The notes under the pieces were generated by a model. That model was not told the DNA's origin. It searched no databases and saw only the letters and a list, made by a program, of their open reading frames with translations. Shown in pieces: positions 21,046-34,786 of a stretch of DNA of 64,000 bases (position 1 is the stretch's first letter; every line of letters begins with the position of its first letter). The stretch is taken from contig CM061090.1 of assembly GCA_030770545.1 (NCBI GenBank), forward strand, positions 17,580,501 through 17,644,500. The letters run 5' to 3'. The translations under genes and the position numbers were made by a program. The stretch comes from Macropodus opercularis (Eukaryota; Chordata; Actinopteri; Anabantiformes; Osphronemidae).

Positions 21046-24000
21046 TTGGTTTTTTTGGTGTCCAGAGCTTCACCAGATGAACATCAGCCACCAGTTGTCA
21101 CTCTTAACTGCTCCTCACTGAACTCTCGCTCCATTGTTCGGCATTTATATGAAGAGTGGGTGACATGAAACCCACACACACCAGATTTATAGATTGCATA
21201 ATAAGGCCACGAGGCATAAAGTCTTGTATCAACAGACTCTCTGTAGTGGCTACAGAGGAGGCTGAGCTCTGCGTTAAAACACGGCCTCGCCCGTCTGTCT
21301 GACAGGCACAGCTGCTTCGCGGCCCAACGCGACGTCCCGCAACTGTTGGGCGGCACCATCGCCGGGGTCGAGCCGCACCGCTGTTACCTGCAGCTGCCTC
21401 TGGCTGAACCACACAAGCCCCCGACAGCTGAGCGTTCACCGAGCACCTGTTGTTTTAACGGCCCCGGCGGGTTTAGAGGTCAACCAGCCTCCCCCCAGGC
21501 TCAGGAGACGCCGGTCGGTTTACACAGGACTTGTACGCACACGCCTTTTAATGTGCGAGATCAAACGCGCCCCTGCGTCGCGCTTGACTTGAATGTGGGC
21601 AAATGGCACCTGTGCTAAATATCAAAATGTCATTCAGGCCTCTATGTATATATTCATGGGATTTTGGAATGAATGGGGCTTTTTTTTTTCTTCTTCTTCT
21701 TTGGTCTCATAAACAAGCGATGTAACAAAGACCTTTTTTTAACCTGCTGCTCAATACAAAATGTCATCTCCGGAGCTTACACCCTTGACCTCGCAGCTTC
21801 AGATGAAATAATAATGTCTCCACCTGTTCAAACATCTCACCAAGTCAGCACCGTCACGAGACCCACGCAAACGGGAAGCTGTAGTTAATTACCGAGGAAG
21901 TGAGGCTGCTGGGACGCCAGCGCTGCCGTTCGCTCAAAACCACCGAGCAAGTGGGAACAAGCCGGTGGAAACGATGCGGTCACGGCGGTTGGATTTAGTT
22001 CAGACTCGATTTGAACTGCAGAGTTCATTGTTCGCGTTATAACCGGCGCTCGGTTGGTGCCGCTCTGTGCTGGAGAGTGAGAGTAAACTGGGAGTGTGTT
22101 GATGAGGCGGCAACCCTACGGGGGAAAGTGGGTGTTTTAACACTTTATGTATATTTATTTTGTTTTGTTTTCAAACCCTTCTTCCATCCTTTAACCTGCC
22201 CTGACACATCAAACTATCAAAGACACATCCTGCTCTGAGCAGACACACTTGACTGAACAGCATCAGTCCTCTTTCAAGTACCTGATCTGCCTTGTGGCCT
22301 CTTGGCTGTCATGGAAAACGCTTGTTTAAACATCTCTATTACATGGCGAGTGCGATTCTTTTGTGGCGGTGAAGGTCGGGGGCCTGACCTCACAATGTAA
22401 GCTCACGCATACATAAAATAGCAAGCCTAATTAAATTTCCACTGTGGCTGATGGGGTAATATTGCTGCAGGGCAAACAATAAGTTCCCTTTGACGGAAAG
22501 AGCTTCTCAAAACAAAAAGAGGTTTCAGAGGTAATGGTCTGACCTTCCAACACCGCGAGTCTATCTCAAGTCTTTACTTGTCACAGAAAGATTAGCGCGT
22601 CTCTTCCGCACACTGTCCGCATTGTTTAAGTCAGGTTTTATTAGTCTTTCCGCTCTACACAAAGGCGGAACCGCAGACAGGTGCAGGTTGGTGTGTGGCA
22701 ATCGTTGGTGACGGCTGAACTGGTCCGTGCGTGACGAACATATCTAATGTCAAGAACGATGTTCGTCATTCGGGGATGATAAAAAGAGTAACGGTCTAAT
22801 TAATGACTAATAACTGTTGGAATGTGAGGAAGTAATGTGCCATGTCTTTGTTTCTATAAGATCAGTTGATTAAACTTTATTGAGAAAATGATTTGTGATG
22901 CCACAAACAGTGGGAAGGGTTTCTTAGACCAGTCTTACAATTTAAAGTTATTGCTGGTAGATTAAATAGGAAACGAGACTTATGCATAACACAAATCCAG
23001 CTTTGTTTATCCTGTGTTTTTTATTTGTATAGTCTTTTACATATCTCACTGTGGCGTCTCGTTTCCAGGACAAACACAAAACATATAACTATCCTCCCAT
23101 ATTTGGACGGTAACAACTATATTTTTCTAAGTAAACAGTCAGGACGCAAACAAGCGCATACTTTGCTCCGTTCATAACCCAAAATTATGTCGAAGTCACA
23201 CTTTGCAAGTAGGAAGGTGGACGTGATCTTGATTTACGTTGAGGTTTTCCTCATTATGAGGAGTCAAAAGCTGCAGCTCAGCTCGTGGCCTCGCCTTCCC
23301 TGCCTGCTAAAACAAACTGGGAGTTAAGCAAAGCAGCGATGACATCATGGCGGATTGGATTTCCTCCTCACCTTTAGCATGTTTGCACAAAGTGGCGTGT
23401 TGGATGAGGAGCACGAGATCAATGAAGGAACCCTGACACTGACATTCAGTGTTTGGTGTTCGACACTTAAATGCACTTTTAACCACGGTTCCAGTGCGAA
23501 CAGCGGCGCTGAATGTCAGCCCGCGTCCGGCGAACGTCACCGCAGCGCACCTTGCATGCTTCTCCTGCTACGCTTGCCTTTCAGTCAGTGCTTCAAATGA
23601 CATCACCGCGGTAGAGGTCCGATAAGGCAGAGTATGTAATCACCGGGTTATGAGCTGTGTGTGAAGCAATGCGATGACGCAGCCTGTGGGAAATGTTTGC
23701 AGAGCCGAGGCTGAAAGAATCACCTTTGTGAGAGGCGCACGTGTCCGACCTTGAACCAAACACTCAACATACACACTGACCATAAACCAGCATAAAATCC
23801 AACGATGCACGACCAGTGTTGTTTCTTTGTCTTAGTGTAAATAAGCCTTAGGGCATAAGCTTGACCCCTTGTTTTGGAGTGAAACAACACTAGCACTGGC
23901 AGTGTTTGATGACAACCATCTTACGGTCGGGGAAAGATGCTGATGTGGATTCACGTAGAGACAAAACCACAATCTGCCTGCGACCCGTCTGATTGTACTG

Positions 24001-27000
24001 CACCAGAGCATCACGTGTTTGACATTTGCTCAGCATGGGCTGTATTATTGACGGTCATCTCTCTGCACCGCCGGTTTAAAAATAAAGGCATCGTATTGAT
24101 TTAAAAGCAGGATGGAAAAATGTGTCAGTGATGAAAAGCCATTTACGCCTCTGGCCGTTGCTGCTGTTTGAAGCCATATTCCATCTTCATTCAGCAAACC
24201 TGCCTGTGCCATTACATTAAAATGAGCGTAAAACGAAACGACGTGTCATAAATATCCTTCGTCTCGCAGCGGTTCCTCGCTCAGGGTTGGACTTGAACGT
24301 CTAAACTTTTGATTTATGGCGCGCTGGCGTTATTCTTCTGATGATGACATTTTTAGTCTCTGTTATCAAATCTAGAGTTACAACCTGGGCTTTAACCTCC
24401 ATTTAAGACTGTGTTACAACTGTTACATTTTAAAGTGTGGCGGTGAGTGAGGTGGGGGTGGAGACATAAATCATCTGGAGCTCTGAAGCCTTGGAAATTA
24501 GAAAATCGCTCTGTCATAGGGAACCTCATTCCACAGGAGAACTGTCTGCAGTCTACGCACAGACATTATCTCACCTTAACGTGTAATTGTCTTTAGCTGG
24601 TAACAAAGGCTCGAACAGGTCATGAAGAGTCTCGAGCAGCAAGGAGCATCTGCTGATACAGTGCTGCTCTATTTTTAGCATCTTTATCTGTGAGTAGCAC
24701 CCAGTGTTGTCTAATGCCACATTTTTAAGGGCTTTCTTGATGAGATAAAATAGGACAATAGTATCACATAAAACTCGGAGGGAGGTTTTTTTTTTGGTTT
24801 GCTTGCTGAGTGGATTCCAGGCTTTAAACAGGTGTAACTATGTCCTCTAGTCATTGTAAAACCAAGAAGGCAGAGACATGTTTCTCCTGCTTTATTCCGC
24901 CCCGCTGCAATGAACGCAAAGGTGCACCCATGGGTGTCCTTCTGAGACTGGGTGATGCTTATCTGACTGTCTCTCCTTGGCTGATAAGAAACAAAAGGCT
25001 TATTTTGTCATTTAATATCATATAAAGATCTGAAAGATGTGTGACATTTGAATCGCTGAGGTATCCATAGAACATTAAACGCAACATTGCTGCACCGATC
25101 AGCGTTTTTGACCATTTGCGTGCTTTCCCAAACGAAAACTGCCGTTCAGCTACTTATGTGACACTCACAGTTCTTTGATCAGTGACACGTTCACGCCGCA
25201 TGTGCCTGAGAGAACCCGCCAGCAGGAACGCGTCAGCGGCCTGCGCTGCATTTATCCCTCAGAGCCCGTGGGGTATTTAACGAAGAACTTCTCGCCAGAC
25301 TTGCCTGAGCCTGTTATTTGGAAAAAGATGAGCTGATTTATGGTCTCATTATGTTGCCACGGTGATTTAGTCTCCTACAGGGAAATCGAATGGCAGAGGC
25401 ATCAATAAAATCGGACTGATATCGGCTAAATTGCTACTTCGCTCTGCAGATTTATTTAACGACTTCTCTGACAGAAACACTGGCCCCGTCTGTGCTACTG
25501 TTAAAGAGAAGGAGTCAGAGTGAGCTGCCAGCAGATGTTTGGAGGCAACTTGCCTGGCCTCAGTGGTTTGAACCCTAAATACAGATGTGATCTACTTGAA
25601 GATTACAAACCCAATATGGCTCTTAGATCCAAAAAAGTCCTACCAGTCTGCTCGTAGAACCTTGGGCTAGAACCAAGTGAGTGTTTGTGGTTTTAGTAGT
25701 GAACCAAAATAAAAACCCATGCATGCGTAAAGCACAGGGAAAGTCTCAGGTCAGATCCACCAGTAACCTCCACACTGCATAGTGATAATCCTTCCATTTA
25801 TTGCGCCATAAAATGTTATCGTACGATGATGGAATGTCAGCATCATGACAACAAAAGAAAAGCCTTGTGCAAAGCCTTGCAGCCACACATTTATCTTCCC
25901 ACTGTTTTCAGAAGTGGGCTGCAGTGGAATCTGGGCTATGTCGCTCTGCTTGCCAAGATCCAGAGATTCCCCTTGAATTTCACTTTCCATCCCTGTAAAA
26001 AAAAAAAAAAAAAAGAGCTGGAAGCTGAACAGAATTCAGGAGGTATTGATTCTCTTACAGCAGTGTTTCTGATAATCAAAATAAATAAATCAAATAAAAA
26101 GTGTTTATTTTAAAGTCACATTTAACAAATGAATATTCAGCCCTTAGTAAATGTACAACACTCTCACCTATACGTGGCCACAGCACTCAGCGAAGCAGTG
26201 GCCGAACATCTGAAAAAGATAATAAACACCCCATAGAAGGTGAACTACTACTGTAGACTGCTGTAACCCCTCCTAGACAGCACAAGCCTCCTGAGTCCTA
26301 TCAGTAACAGCCTGCTAAGAGGCTTTACTCCCCTCCCCAAGCACAAAGAGCAGTCTGTTAGGATGGAGGCATCCCGGGAGTCAACTGAGACAGGTGGCTA
26401 TCCCCACAGGGTATGTATGTGGGGGCTGGGAAGCTAAACGCTGCAGTAATCAGAGACAAGTCGAGACAAAAGCGCGGCGTTATTTCGATGGTGTGGGTTT
26501 CCCACTGTTTGTCTGCGGTGGATGCTTTGCAGAGGATAAACACCAAGGACTTTAATATGAGCCTGGACATCAGAAAGTGAAGGTCACATTAACATTTGGT
26601 AACATTTTCACAATCTAGTGGCAATGACAGCAGCTTGTATACTGAAAGAGTAAATGCTACAATTAAACAAACTCTGTCTCTATTAGTAAACATAATTTTG
26701 CGATATGAGGAGAGGTCAGTTTTCATCCATTTGGGAACAAGTCAAGAGTTTTGGGGAATTCAGCCTGAAAGGCTCAACGTCCTCCCTATCGCAATAGTTG
26801 TCCTACAACACCGTTGTTTTACGAACACTTACAAATGTAGAAAACTTTGATTTTGAAGCCAGAAACTGGAATAAAGTGTAAACAGTCTAAACAAACACCC
26901 CCAGCTCTAAACCTGCCTCTGTTTTGGTCCAGCGTTTTAGGTAGACGGGACCTGACGGTAATTCAAACCTTTCAAAATTACACCGCTGAGATGGATACCG

Positions 27001-30000
27001 TCCAAATCCTGCTCAAGTAGAAATGATCTTGTGTTTTCATTGAAGCTCTGGATTTGAACGAGGGGGCTTTAATAGGGTGCCAAGAAAACCTTTGCCAGTT
27101 TTGCATCCTAATCCCTCCCGGATATTAGAGGTCCTTTACCTCTTAAAGCTAAGCACTTGGGTGAAATCTTCAAGATCCTGTAGGAGAGGCCGAGCAAGGT
27201 TTCAGTGGCAGTCTTTGAGGTTTGAACTTGGATGACCCTGAGAGTTTGGGGAGTTTTATTTTGGGTTGCGACGAAAAGTGCATGATGAATCCCAATTTGC
27301 GCCACACTTGAGCACATCAGAGCTTCAAATAAGAGTAGTGATAATGACGGAGCTATGAGAGGACCGTGGGGGCAGCGTGGGACAGTGACGAGAGAGTGCA
27401 GCGCTTGTTCTTTCCCAAGAGGATCACATCCCCTGTTCCCAGGGAAGATGACGTCATGCGTCTTTTGAGGTTTGAACAAACGGAAACGCGCACAAGTTTA
27501 ACGAAACTCTGCAAATAAATCCGAGCTCACCTCTAGCAGATCGGTAGCAAATTCACACCACTTGACTACAACCTCATCGGTTCGACCTTTGCTGACCTCT
27601 CGAGGGCAATCGATTGTAATGTTTTCCTGCTGACCCCAAACTGCTCTCGTTTGACCCAGACGAGCGTCCAGGGAGTCACAAGACGCACACCCACAGGGAA
27701 ACAGTGTTTGCCAACCGACGAGCTGCCCCAGCGGCTGCACCCTTAGCGCCACGGGGTCATCGTGTTGCCAGGAAACGCTTGAAAAGACTTTGAGCTTTTG
27801 GGTTAATGTTGCCTGTTGCTGCGAGTGTTTCTCATCCACGCTGGTTAAAGCCAGTCAGGTAGATCAGTGTGAGAGTTACTGCCTAATCTGTCTGTGTGCG
27901 TGTTGGACTGATGGAGCTGCAGCAGAGATGTGTTTTCAATCACACCATCTCTTTCTGTGTCTCTCTCACCCAACTCGGCCGTCAAAGAGACGGGGTCAGT
28001 GCCTACTGTAGAGGCCTCTTTGTTTCCTAATATAGTCCCGGAAAGCGTTTCTAGGCTGGATAGAAGAGGGAGTGACAACGTGGGGATCAAACGGGATAGA
28101 GGGCTGTGTTGTTCTCGCCTCTCTATCTGCTGAAGGTTCCTGGCTGATGTAGTCTAGCTACTTAATCTCAGCTCAGTGGCTCCGGCTGCAATAGTGGGAT
28201 CAGGAAAAGGCACCTAGCAAAGAGATCCGTCAGATACGGAGTCAGAGCCTTAGACAAATGAAGCTAAAAAGTCCAAATGACGGAAGATGCTCTAATATTC
28301 AAGGTACTGAGCTGAAGATCTATTATTGTTTGACATGTCTGACTTCCTGGTGGGTGATGCAGTCAGCTTCCATCACTACGGGACTTTATCCCCATCACAT
28401 CAACGCCAGCTGCGTGATCAAGCTGAGGTTGTTGTTCCTAAGGAGGAAATGATCTCCAGAGTTACAAACTTGAATTATTTTACTTTTTGACACCCGTCAC
28501 CTATTCTTCTATAGCTTGGTACAATTTTAATCTACAAAGTTAGTATTTCATCATCATCATCTGTTAAGACATTTCTTTATTAAACTTCTATTTCATGTAA
28601 ACCCTATGGTGATGATTGGACTTATTGTACAGCACATCAATCAATTCAGACATTCACCATAATAACGCAGATGCTCAGTGTAAGAGTCTGAAACTGTGAA
28701 CGCGGTGTGACACTGATGTTTAGGGTAAAGGTTAAACTCTCATGACTAATGATGACTTACTAGCCGATCCCTAGTTCGCAGCACAAGGGCCTTTGTGCAG
28801 GAACTTTGGTAAATGTGTTTACAGTAGCCGTGGGCACGGTGCAACTGGTTCCTCCAGTTCGCGCCTTCAACAGCCAATGATCGCACAAGCATCGATTGAT
28901 TGCGTCTGAATGTATTGAAGTATTTTTTTATTTAAACATGTTATTTCAAGGATGTATAGGTTTGCCCTTGGAAAACATTTGCTTTTACAAATCTGACCAA
29001 TGCTTTTAGGTCATGTGGGCTGTATCATTACCACAAAGACTATGGTACTGGTTGCAGGCAACATGTTCCTACTTGTGAAGGAAGTATAAGGCTCAGTGAA
29101 GGAGTGCAACACACTTCAAAATCAGTTCTTAATCTCTTTAAATCGCAGAACACCATTTAAAAAGTCAGATTTGGCTCATTTTCTAATCTCTGTAGTCATA
29201 AACAATCATTTCTTGTTATTATTGTGATAAAAATAATCCCATGAACGACGAGTGGAATGCAGCCTGACCAGCCTGGAGGGCAATAAGTTCACCGACATCT
29301 CTCGTTTACAGAAACTTCGAAAAGGCCGTTCGAGCCGAGTCTCGGCAGCCGTTGTTTAAACTTAATATTTGCACAAACGACAGTGTCGAGTCTCTGCTGG
29401 GACTCGGTTCAGTCGTTCCAACAAGCAGAAAACAGAAATAAAAATGAAGCTGTTTAGGAATGATTTACGCGTCCACGGCTTGGCACAGGGCCAGCCAGGA
29501 CTGCTTTCAAGATTTTATCTCACAAAAACGTACAGTAAACACCGAACGTAACTTCCACTTGTGTCATACTGGAATCAAAATAAAGCGTTTGCTGGGTCTG
29601 GCGTTGGGAAGTATCATCACATCATCAGGGCTCAAATCTCATGTGAAGCACGTCATTAGTGTTTTCCCTAGACAAAATAATACACTCGTGTTAGGGAACA
29701 GGCCTTATTAAGTTTCCCACAGGTTCATAAATCTCCCAACATGGGACTCTTCGTGTCTGGGAATGTAATAAAAGTTGCCACAGTGGATCTAATGTGCCAC
29801 ATCCATCACAAGTGTTCCTAAAACTGCACACAGAGCCGTCGCTTTCACTCTCCAGCGTGTCCATCGTGCCTCGCAAGAATTACATTTCTTTTAACGACAC
29901 AGTAAGGTTTATGGAGTTTTCCGGTTTAGTTGTGGGGGGGGGGGCCCAACTGGAGACAAAATCTAATTAAACAATAAAAGAGCTACTCAGCCATTGTGGA

Positions 30001-32200
30001 CATTGCCTCCCGGTATCTGTGACTTCCTGTCTCAGGGGTCGTCTGTGACTTCAGCTCTGTTGAACCGTCCCTGAAAACCTCCTCACTAACCCAGATCCTT
30101 TATCCTCATTTGGTGATGTGGTGACAGTTTCCCCGATACCAGATGGTATTGGTTTACCTTCATCTTGTGGCACAGGCTCAACCCCAGCGTCTAATTTGCT
30201 AATGGGTCCCTGCAGGAAGCGGCCGTCTCGACAGTGCGGCAGCGTAATCGTTTGCGCTGGGGCGTAAGAACCAGGGTTTTAACTAAGGGAATGAATAAAC
30301 CACTATTTCGCACTCTGCTCCCATCAGGGCCAGTGAAGTTAGTTTTTCCTGTTTGCTTTCCACAAAGCCTGGATGTCATTCACCCTTAAAACAGGCCGAC
30401 TATAATTGCTGACGGAGCGATTTGTCAAACGTTAAGTATGGAAGAATTACTCGCTTACTTTTAAAAGGGGAAAATAAAACCCAAGCCAACAAAGAGACTG
30501 AAGGATCTGCTGATACACAGAGCCGTCAACTGGTGCTGCTCATGAAGGATATGTACACTTAGAGGCCCAGAAGGCGACGTGTGTTCATGGGTAGTGTACC
30601 ATGTAGCTCCCAGTTATTCTGACATTACGACATGAACCTGCAGAACCTGTTCTGTACGTCCAATTATTTCAAGGCGACTGGGCTCTAGTCTCAACATCTC
30701 CCCCGAAGGGATATCAGCTCCAAGCCAGGAAAGACACGGTGACATTTTTTTGAAGACATGAAAATTAAAGTTGTTAAGGGAACGTTTTGTGCTTTTAATT
30801 GAAGCGCTGACAAGGAGGTCACGCTGCCATTCACAAGGCTCTTTGGTTTAGCGGTCGTGGTTCAGCTTGACGAGGAGCGTAAGCTTGTCAAAGCCTCTGG
30901 GAGGCAGAGATAAGAAAAAGGCAGCATAAAGCCAAATAAAGCTGCTTTGCACTCGGAGTGAGACAAAGTTACGAGTATGCCTGCATAAAGTGATTCTATC
31001 AGTCTGGAACTAATGTAAGACTAACAGTGTACTTTGAGCCACACATTCAGGAAACTAAATTCTTTGTGCATAATTTCACGAATAATAGCTTTTAATAAGA
31101 CTCTCCACGGACCAAGTGAATAATTGAAGACTAATCCGACAAGATAGTATTTCCAAAGTCCCGATGTCAGATCCCAGTCTGAGAACTAGCGAAGGACTGT
31201 GCCTCATGGCAACTCTGTCATTTGCAAGTCAAAGAGACCCAGGTTCTCCTCTTTCATATATTGAATATCCCTGTGCTCTCTGTCTGGAACGACCATTATC
31301 AGGTAAGAAAAACCACAACAGGCAACGGGAAAACTTTCAGAATTTGGCTATTTTTAAAAAAATGTCTATTCACACACTGCTCACAGATGATGTTTTGGTA
31401 ACGAGAGGGTTGTCTCCTACTAAAAACCTGATTATTAGACGTGACGCAATTAAGAAGCTATTTACCAAATTTACTTCCACTTGTGTGTTTAAAGAAACGT
31501 CACACAGACCAACAAGGTGAACTAACGTAACTAATGTGACTGTGAAGGCAACATTACACCAACTAAAATTTGCCAATAAGTGTCATGATGTTTTGTTTTC
31601 CCACCTCATTAGGATTCCACAGGACCTAACAGTTACTAATAGATGTTTCTTTGAAATAATAATTGTTACACAAAGAGCAAGAGGTAAAGATAATCACAAT
31701 ATATTAATCCATTTGTGCAACACGACAATCAGAAATCCATTCAGAAGTGGAGTCGATGGCATGTTTATGTCTCATTTAATGTGACAATGGACAATTTAAA
31801 AAGGGACCCACAGAGCAAATGTGTTTCCATCATCATCTCCCATCTGGTGTCAACAGCTTCAGTCATAATCTGTGAATATGTCGGCCACTAATCTCGAGTT
31901 TAAGACAAAATGCTGAGGCGCCTACTTTCGGCTCGGTGGGGTGTAGCCGAGGAACGTCCGCTGGCCACAGCACACAGGCATGAACAATAAAAGCTAAACA
32001 TTTACAGTAAGTGTTGCTCAGAGTTTGGCGTGAAAGCAAATTGCACTTGCTGTAACACTTAAACGAACCACTAAGCCACTTCAAACGATCAGCCGCTCGC
32101 GACACCAATTTCCAAAATGTCTGCTAATCCTAATCTACTCATCCTCTTAGGCCGCGGATCGGGGCTGAAGACAAAACTTTGGGTTTAAACCTGGAGTTCC
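21046..32200. other. Intergenic region between convergent mpdz and lurap1l
   Basis: About 11 kb with no supported gene. It has an A18 run at 25997-26014, a G run at about 29935-29943 and a GC-rich block at 21290-21600. Open frames here (for example 27108-27479 and 27498-27839, minus strand) have no family resemblance or splice context and are at the length expected by chance. A stretch at about 22380-22500 (with CCTAATTAAATTTCC) looks like a possible conserved element, unverified. Confidence 0.7.
22732..22768. repeat. Perfect 10-bp inverted repeat, 17-bp spacer
   Basis: TGACGAACAT at 22732-22741 and ATGTTCGTCA at 22759-22768. Function unknown; could be a chance palindrome. Confidence 0.7.
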
Positions 32201-32206
32201 TTTATT
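32201..32206 (-). promoter_or_regulatory. Likely lurap1l poly(A) signal
   Basis: TTTATT on the plus strand (AATAAA on minus) lies about 190 bp after the lurap1l stop. A short GTTTTGTC element follows on the minus strand. Confidence 0.55.
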
Positions 32207-32394
32207 TTATGTTAACAAGCTCAAGAGGTTTAACTTAATAAATAGTTTCTACATAATAAAGCACCATTTAAATTAATATGTTAAGACTCAGATGAGTTGA
32301 ATTAAGTGGCAGTGGTGTTATGAGGTGTGCGAGTCAACGACATAAGGAAGTTGACGGTTGCTTTAAAGTCTTTCTCCACAGACTGTAACCACCA

Positions 32395-32784
32395 TTATCC
32401 AAAGCAGTAGTATTCATCTGATTCCACTCTGAGCTTCAGCGGCGATTTGCTGAAAGCGTCACCGTCGATAACTGTCTTATCCCCGAAACAGCCAGGGTCG
32501 GTGGGCGAGGGGTCGTCTGAGAAGTCTTCGGCTAGCGTGTCCAGGTAGCTGCCCACAGACAGACCGTCCAGCCCGTCGCTGTTCCCGTCGTTCAGGCTGT
32601 TGAAGCTGCCCCGCAGCGAGGCGCCGTCCTGGCTGTCCGACAGGCTGTACAAGCTGCCCGTCAGGCTTCCGTCTTGGCTGGCGACGCCTCCCTTGTCTTC
32701 TATCATCCAGCGGATGGACTCGATGCCTTCGTTGATGGACATGAGCTGGTGCATCAGCTTGACATCGATGGCGCGCAGATGTGC
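32395..32784 (-). CDS. lurap1l: lurap1l exon 2 (C-terminal coding exon)
   Basis: 129 codons plus TAA (32395-32397). Acceptor on minus is TTCTTCTCTACCTCTCAG. Encodes the second half of the leucine-rich helix, the repeat-like Ser/Asp region and the EYYCFG end. Confidence 0.94.
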   Translation of the reverse strand, partial: AHLRAIDVKLMHQLMSINEGIESIRWMIEDKGGVASQDGSLTGSLYSLSDSQDGASLRGSFNSLNDGNSDGLDGLSVGSYLDTLAEDFSDDPSPTDPGCFGDKTVIDGDAFSKSPLKLRVESDEYYCFG

Positions 32785-34786
32785 CTGAGAGGTAGAGAAG
32801 AAAGCATCCACATTACGACACTCACTGGTTCTCAGCTGGCTTTTACATCCTTCAGTTCATGTGTAAGAATGTCAATACATTTCCAAACATCCCTGCTTCA
32901 TGCTGGCAAACGCATCGCTTCAAGCTCAGTATTCAACACATTCAAAGGCAAAAAAAAAACCCTAAATATCTCAAAAGCGGTTAGTGATAAGGATGGCGTG
33001 ATGCTCCAGTGACCTTGTAGCTGTTTTCTCATGTTTAGAACAGCGTGCACCGCTTTGGTTTAGACTATCAGGCTAAGAGTGATGCAACAGGAAGCCGTGT
33101 CCGTGGATAACACAGTATGTTCATTGACTGAACTCTCTGCCCTGACACTGTGCCATTGATTGTGCACGGAGGAGGGCGGCCTACAGACTCGTTCGCCCCC
33201 GTCACATCCTGCCACATTCAAAGCTGCACAGGTGCAGATGAAGGCAAACTGGGCCGGTGCAGTGTTCTAGACAGCTGGGCCTCAACACAACAGCCTTTCT
33301 TAGAAGTGGATTTGCAAGCTGCCGCCGTTTAGCTCACATGGCCGCTGGTGTGTTTGTTTTGCCAGTGAAGCCCAGAGAAGCTGAGCAGATGGGAGTCATA
33401 TTCGAATTTCCGTCCAAGCTTGTTAATAACATGGCACCGGTGGGTTGGTAGCACTAGATGAGTTCAGGAAACCTAATTAGCGCTGTATAATTCCATCAGC
33501 CCTGAATAGTAACCTACACAAACACGTTGTGTGTCATGACAGGCTGGCCCCTAGCTTTTTCCATTTGCATCTTTAGATACGCTGTGGATTGTTTTGGCGT
33601 CTCAAATAATGTAAAATGAAGCTAATCGCTGTGCTGTTGCCTCAAGTGTGTCAGCGTCACCAAAACAAAAGCAGCCTGATTAGATTTGTGAGTGAGCTGA
33701 AGAGGGATTCGCAAAAACAAAGAATCCCACAACGGCCCCAGTATTTAAATGAGCTGTGTCATAATGAGGAAGCAGTCATGAAATTAGACTCCGCTCATTT
33801 TAAAACTCTATTAGTTTTCGCTTCGTATCAAAGCGGTTAAATGAAATTACGACTGCTGGTAAATGTGACAAGCTGGATAGAAGGAGGAGCAATTTAAGGC
33901 AAAGTGGAGGTTTGGGAAAATAAAATGTGCCGACTCTTAGTTGGTCTGTGGCAGTGACATCAAACTAAGCCTCTGTTGACCATGATGCAGCTCTACTACA
34001 GCCTGTAAACCCGGTCAGCTCAGCCATCTGCCCAGGAATCCTAATACCTGCCATGACCTTACTTACATTGAGGCTTTGCTGTGACTCTGGATTTGACAAA
34101 GGTCCAGTCAAACAGGCAGAAACACCATTTCAAAATATAAAAGCGACTCTAAAATTGTATCTTCAGATTCCAGAGAGTAATCTGGATGTTTCCTGAGGTG
34201 AGGGGTTGTTCGTCAAAGCTGGTTTCTCCCCACGGTGCGCCGGCGTGAATGCGTCTCACCCACACCCATCACTGCGCGTCTGCCTTTAACAACCACATGT
34301 TGATGTGGAGCCCTGCTCTGCACGGAACACTGGCATTTCCTGCGAGCGCGCACTGTGGTGCCAACGCATGCAGCGCAGACCCATTAACCGACATAACGTG
34401 AAACCACGTGCGTAAAAACCCTGTCTCTTAAACTTCTGTAACCAAGTAAACAAACCGGACTACATAGCGTGTATGGATTATGACCTAAGCTTCACATCCA
34501 CGCCGTTTCTCTGTGCCATATGGTTCCATGCGCACCCACTTTTACGCACAGAAAGCTCTTCGCTTACCATTTCTTGTTTCAGGAACTGCATTTTGCTCTC
34601 CAGCCTCTTTAGGTCCGCGGAACTGGCACAACATTTGTAACTGGCCAAAATCGGCGCCGCCAACGCTTCGTGCTTTTCTTGGTGTTTCCCGGCAACGAGA
34701 GACCGAATGAGACTATCCGGGACTTTTCGGCCCATTTTGGTCTCTAGATCCTTTAAATCGGGCAGAACGTTGTTGTCCCCGTCCAT
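32395..34786 (-). CDS. lurap1l: lurap1l, leucine-rich adaptor protein 1-like (two exons, 202 aa)
   Basis: Small cytoplasmic adaptor related to LURAP1 (LRAP35a), a family linked to MRCK-myosin 18A tethering and NF-kB signalling; the LURAP1L paralogue itself is poorly characterised. Two exons join in phase 0. Exon 1 begins MDGDNNVLPDLKDLETKMGR, matching the family start with LPDL and GRKVP, and ends with the leucine-heptad segment LKRLESKMQFLKQEM. Exon 2 continues AHLRAIDVKLMHQLMSIN then EGIESIRWMIEDK, and ends in the family signature EYYCFG. The middle is Ser/Gly/Asp-rich with SGSL/RGSFNSLNDG-like repeats. The start ATG at 34786 has G at -3 and +4. It is shorter than human LURAP1L because it lacks the human Gly/Ser-rich insert. 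Placement between mpdz and tyrp1 supports orthology. Confidence 0.93.
32785..34567 (-). other. lurap1l intron, 1.78 kb
   Basis: Non-coding. Nothing gene-like; open frames here lack support. Confidence 0.75.
34568..34786 (-). CDS. lurap1l: lurap1l exon 1 (N-terminal coding exon)
   Basis: 73 codons ending in phase 0 at the donor ATG|GTAAGC. The reading frame stays open upstream to beyond 35113, but the family's conserved N-terminus starts at this ATG. Confidence 0.92.

Noticed and set aside
27108..27839. Two neighbouring minus-strand open frames (123 and 113 codons)
   Set aside because: No family resemblance or splice support; composition is like the surrounding intergenic DNA.
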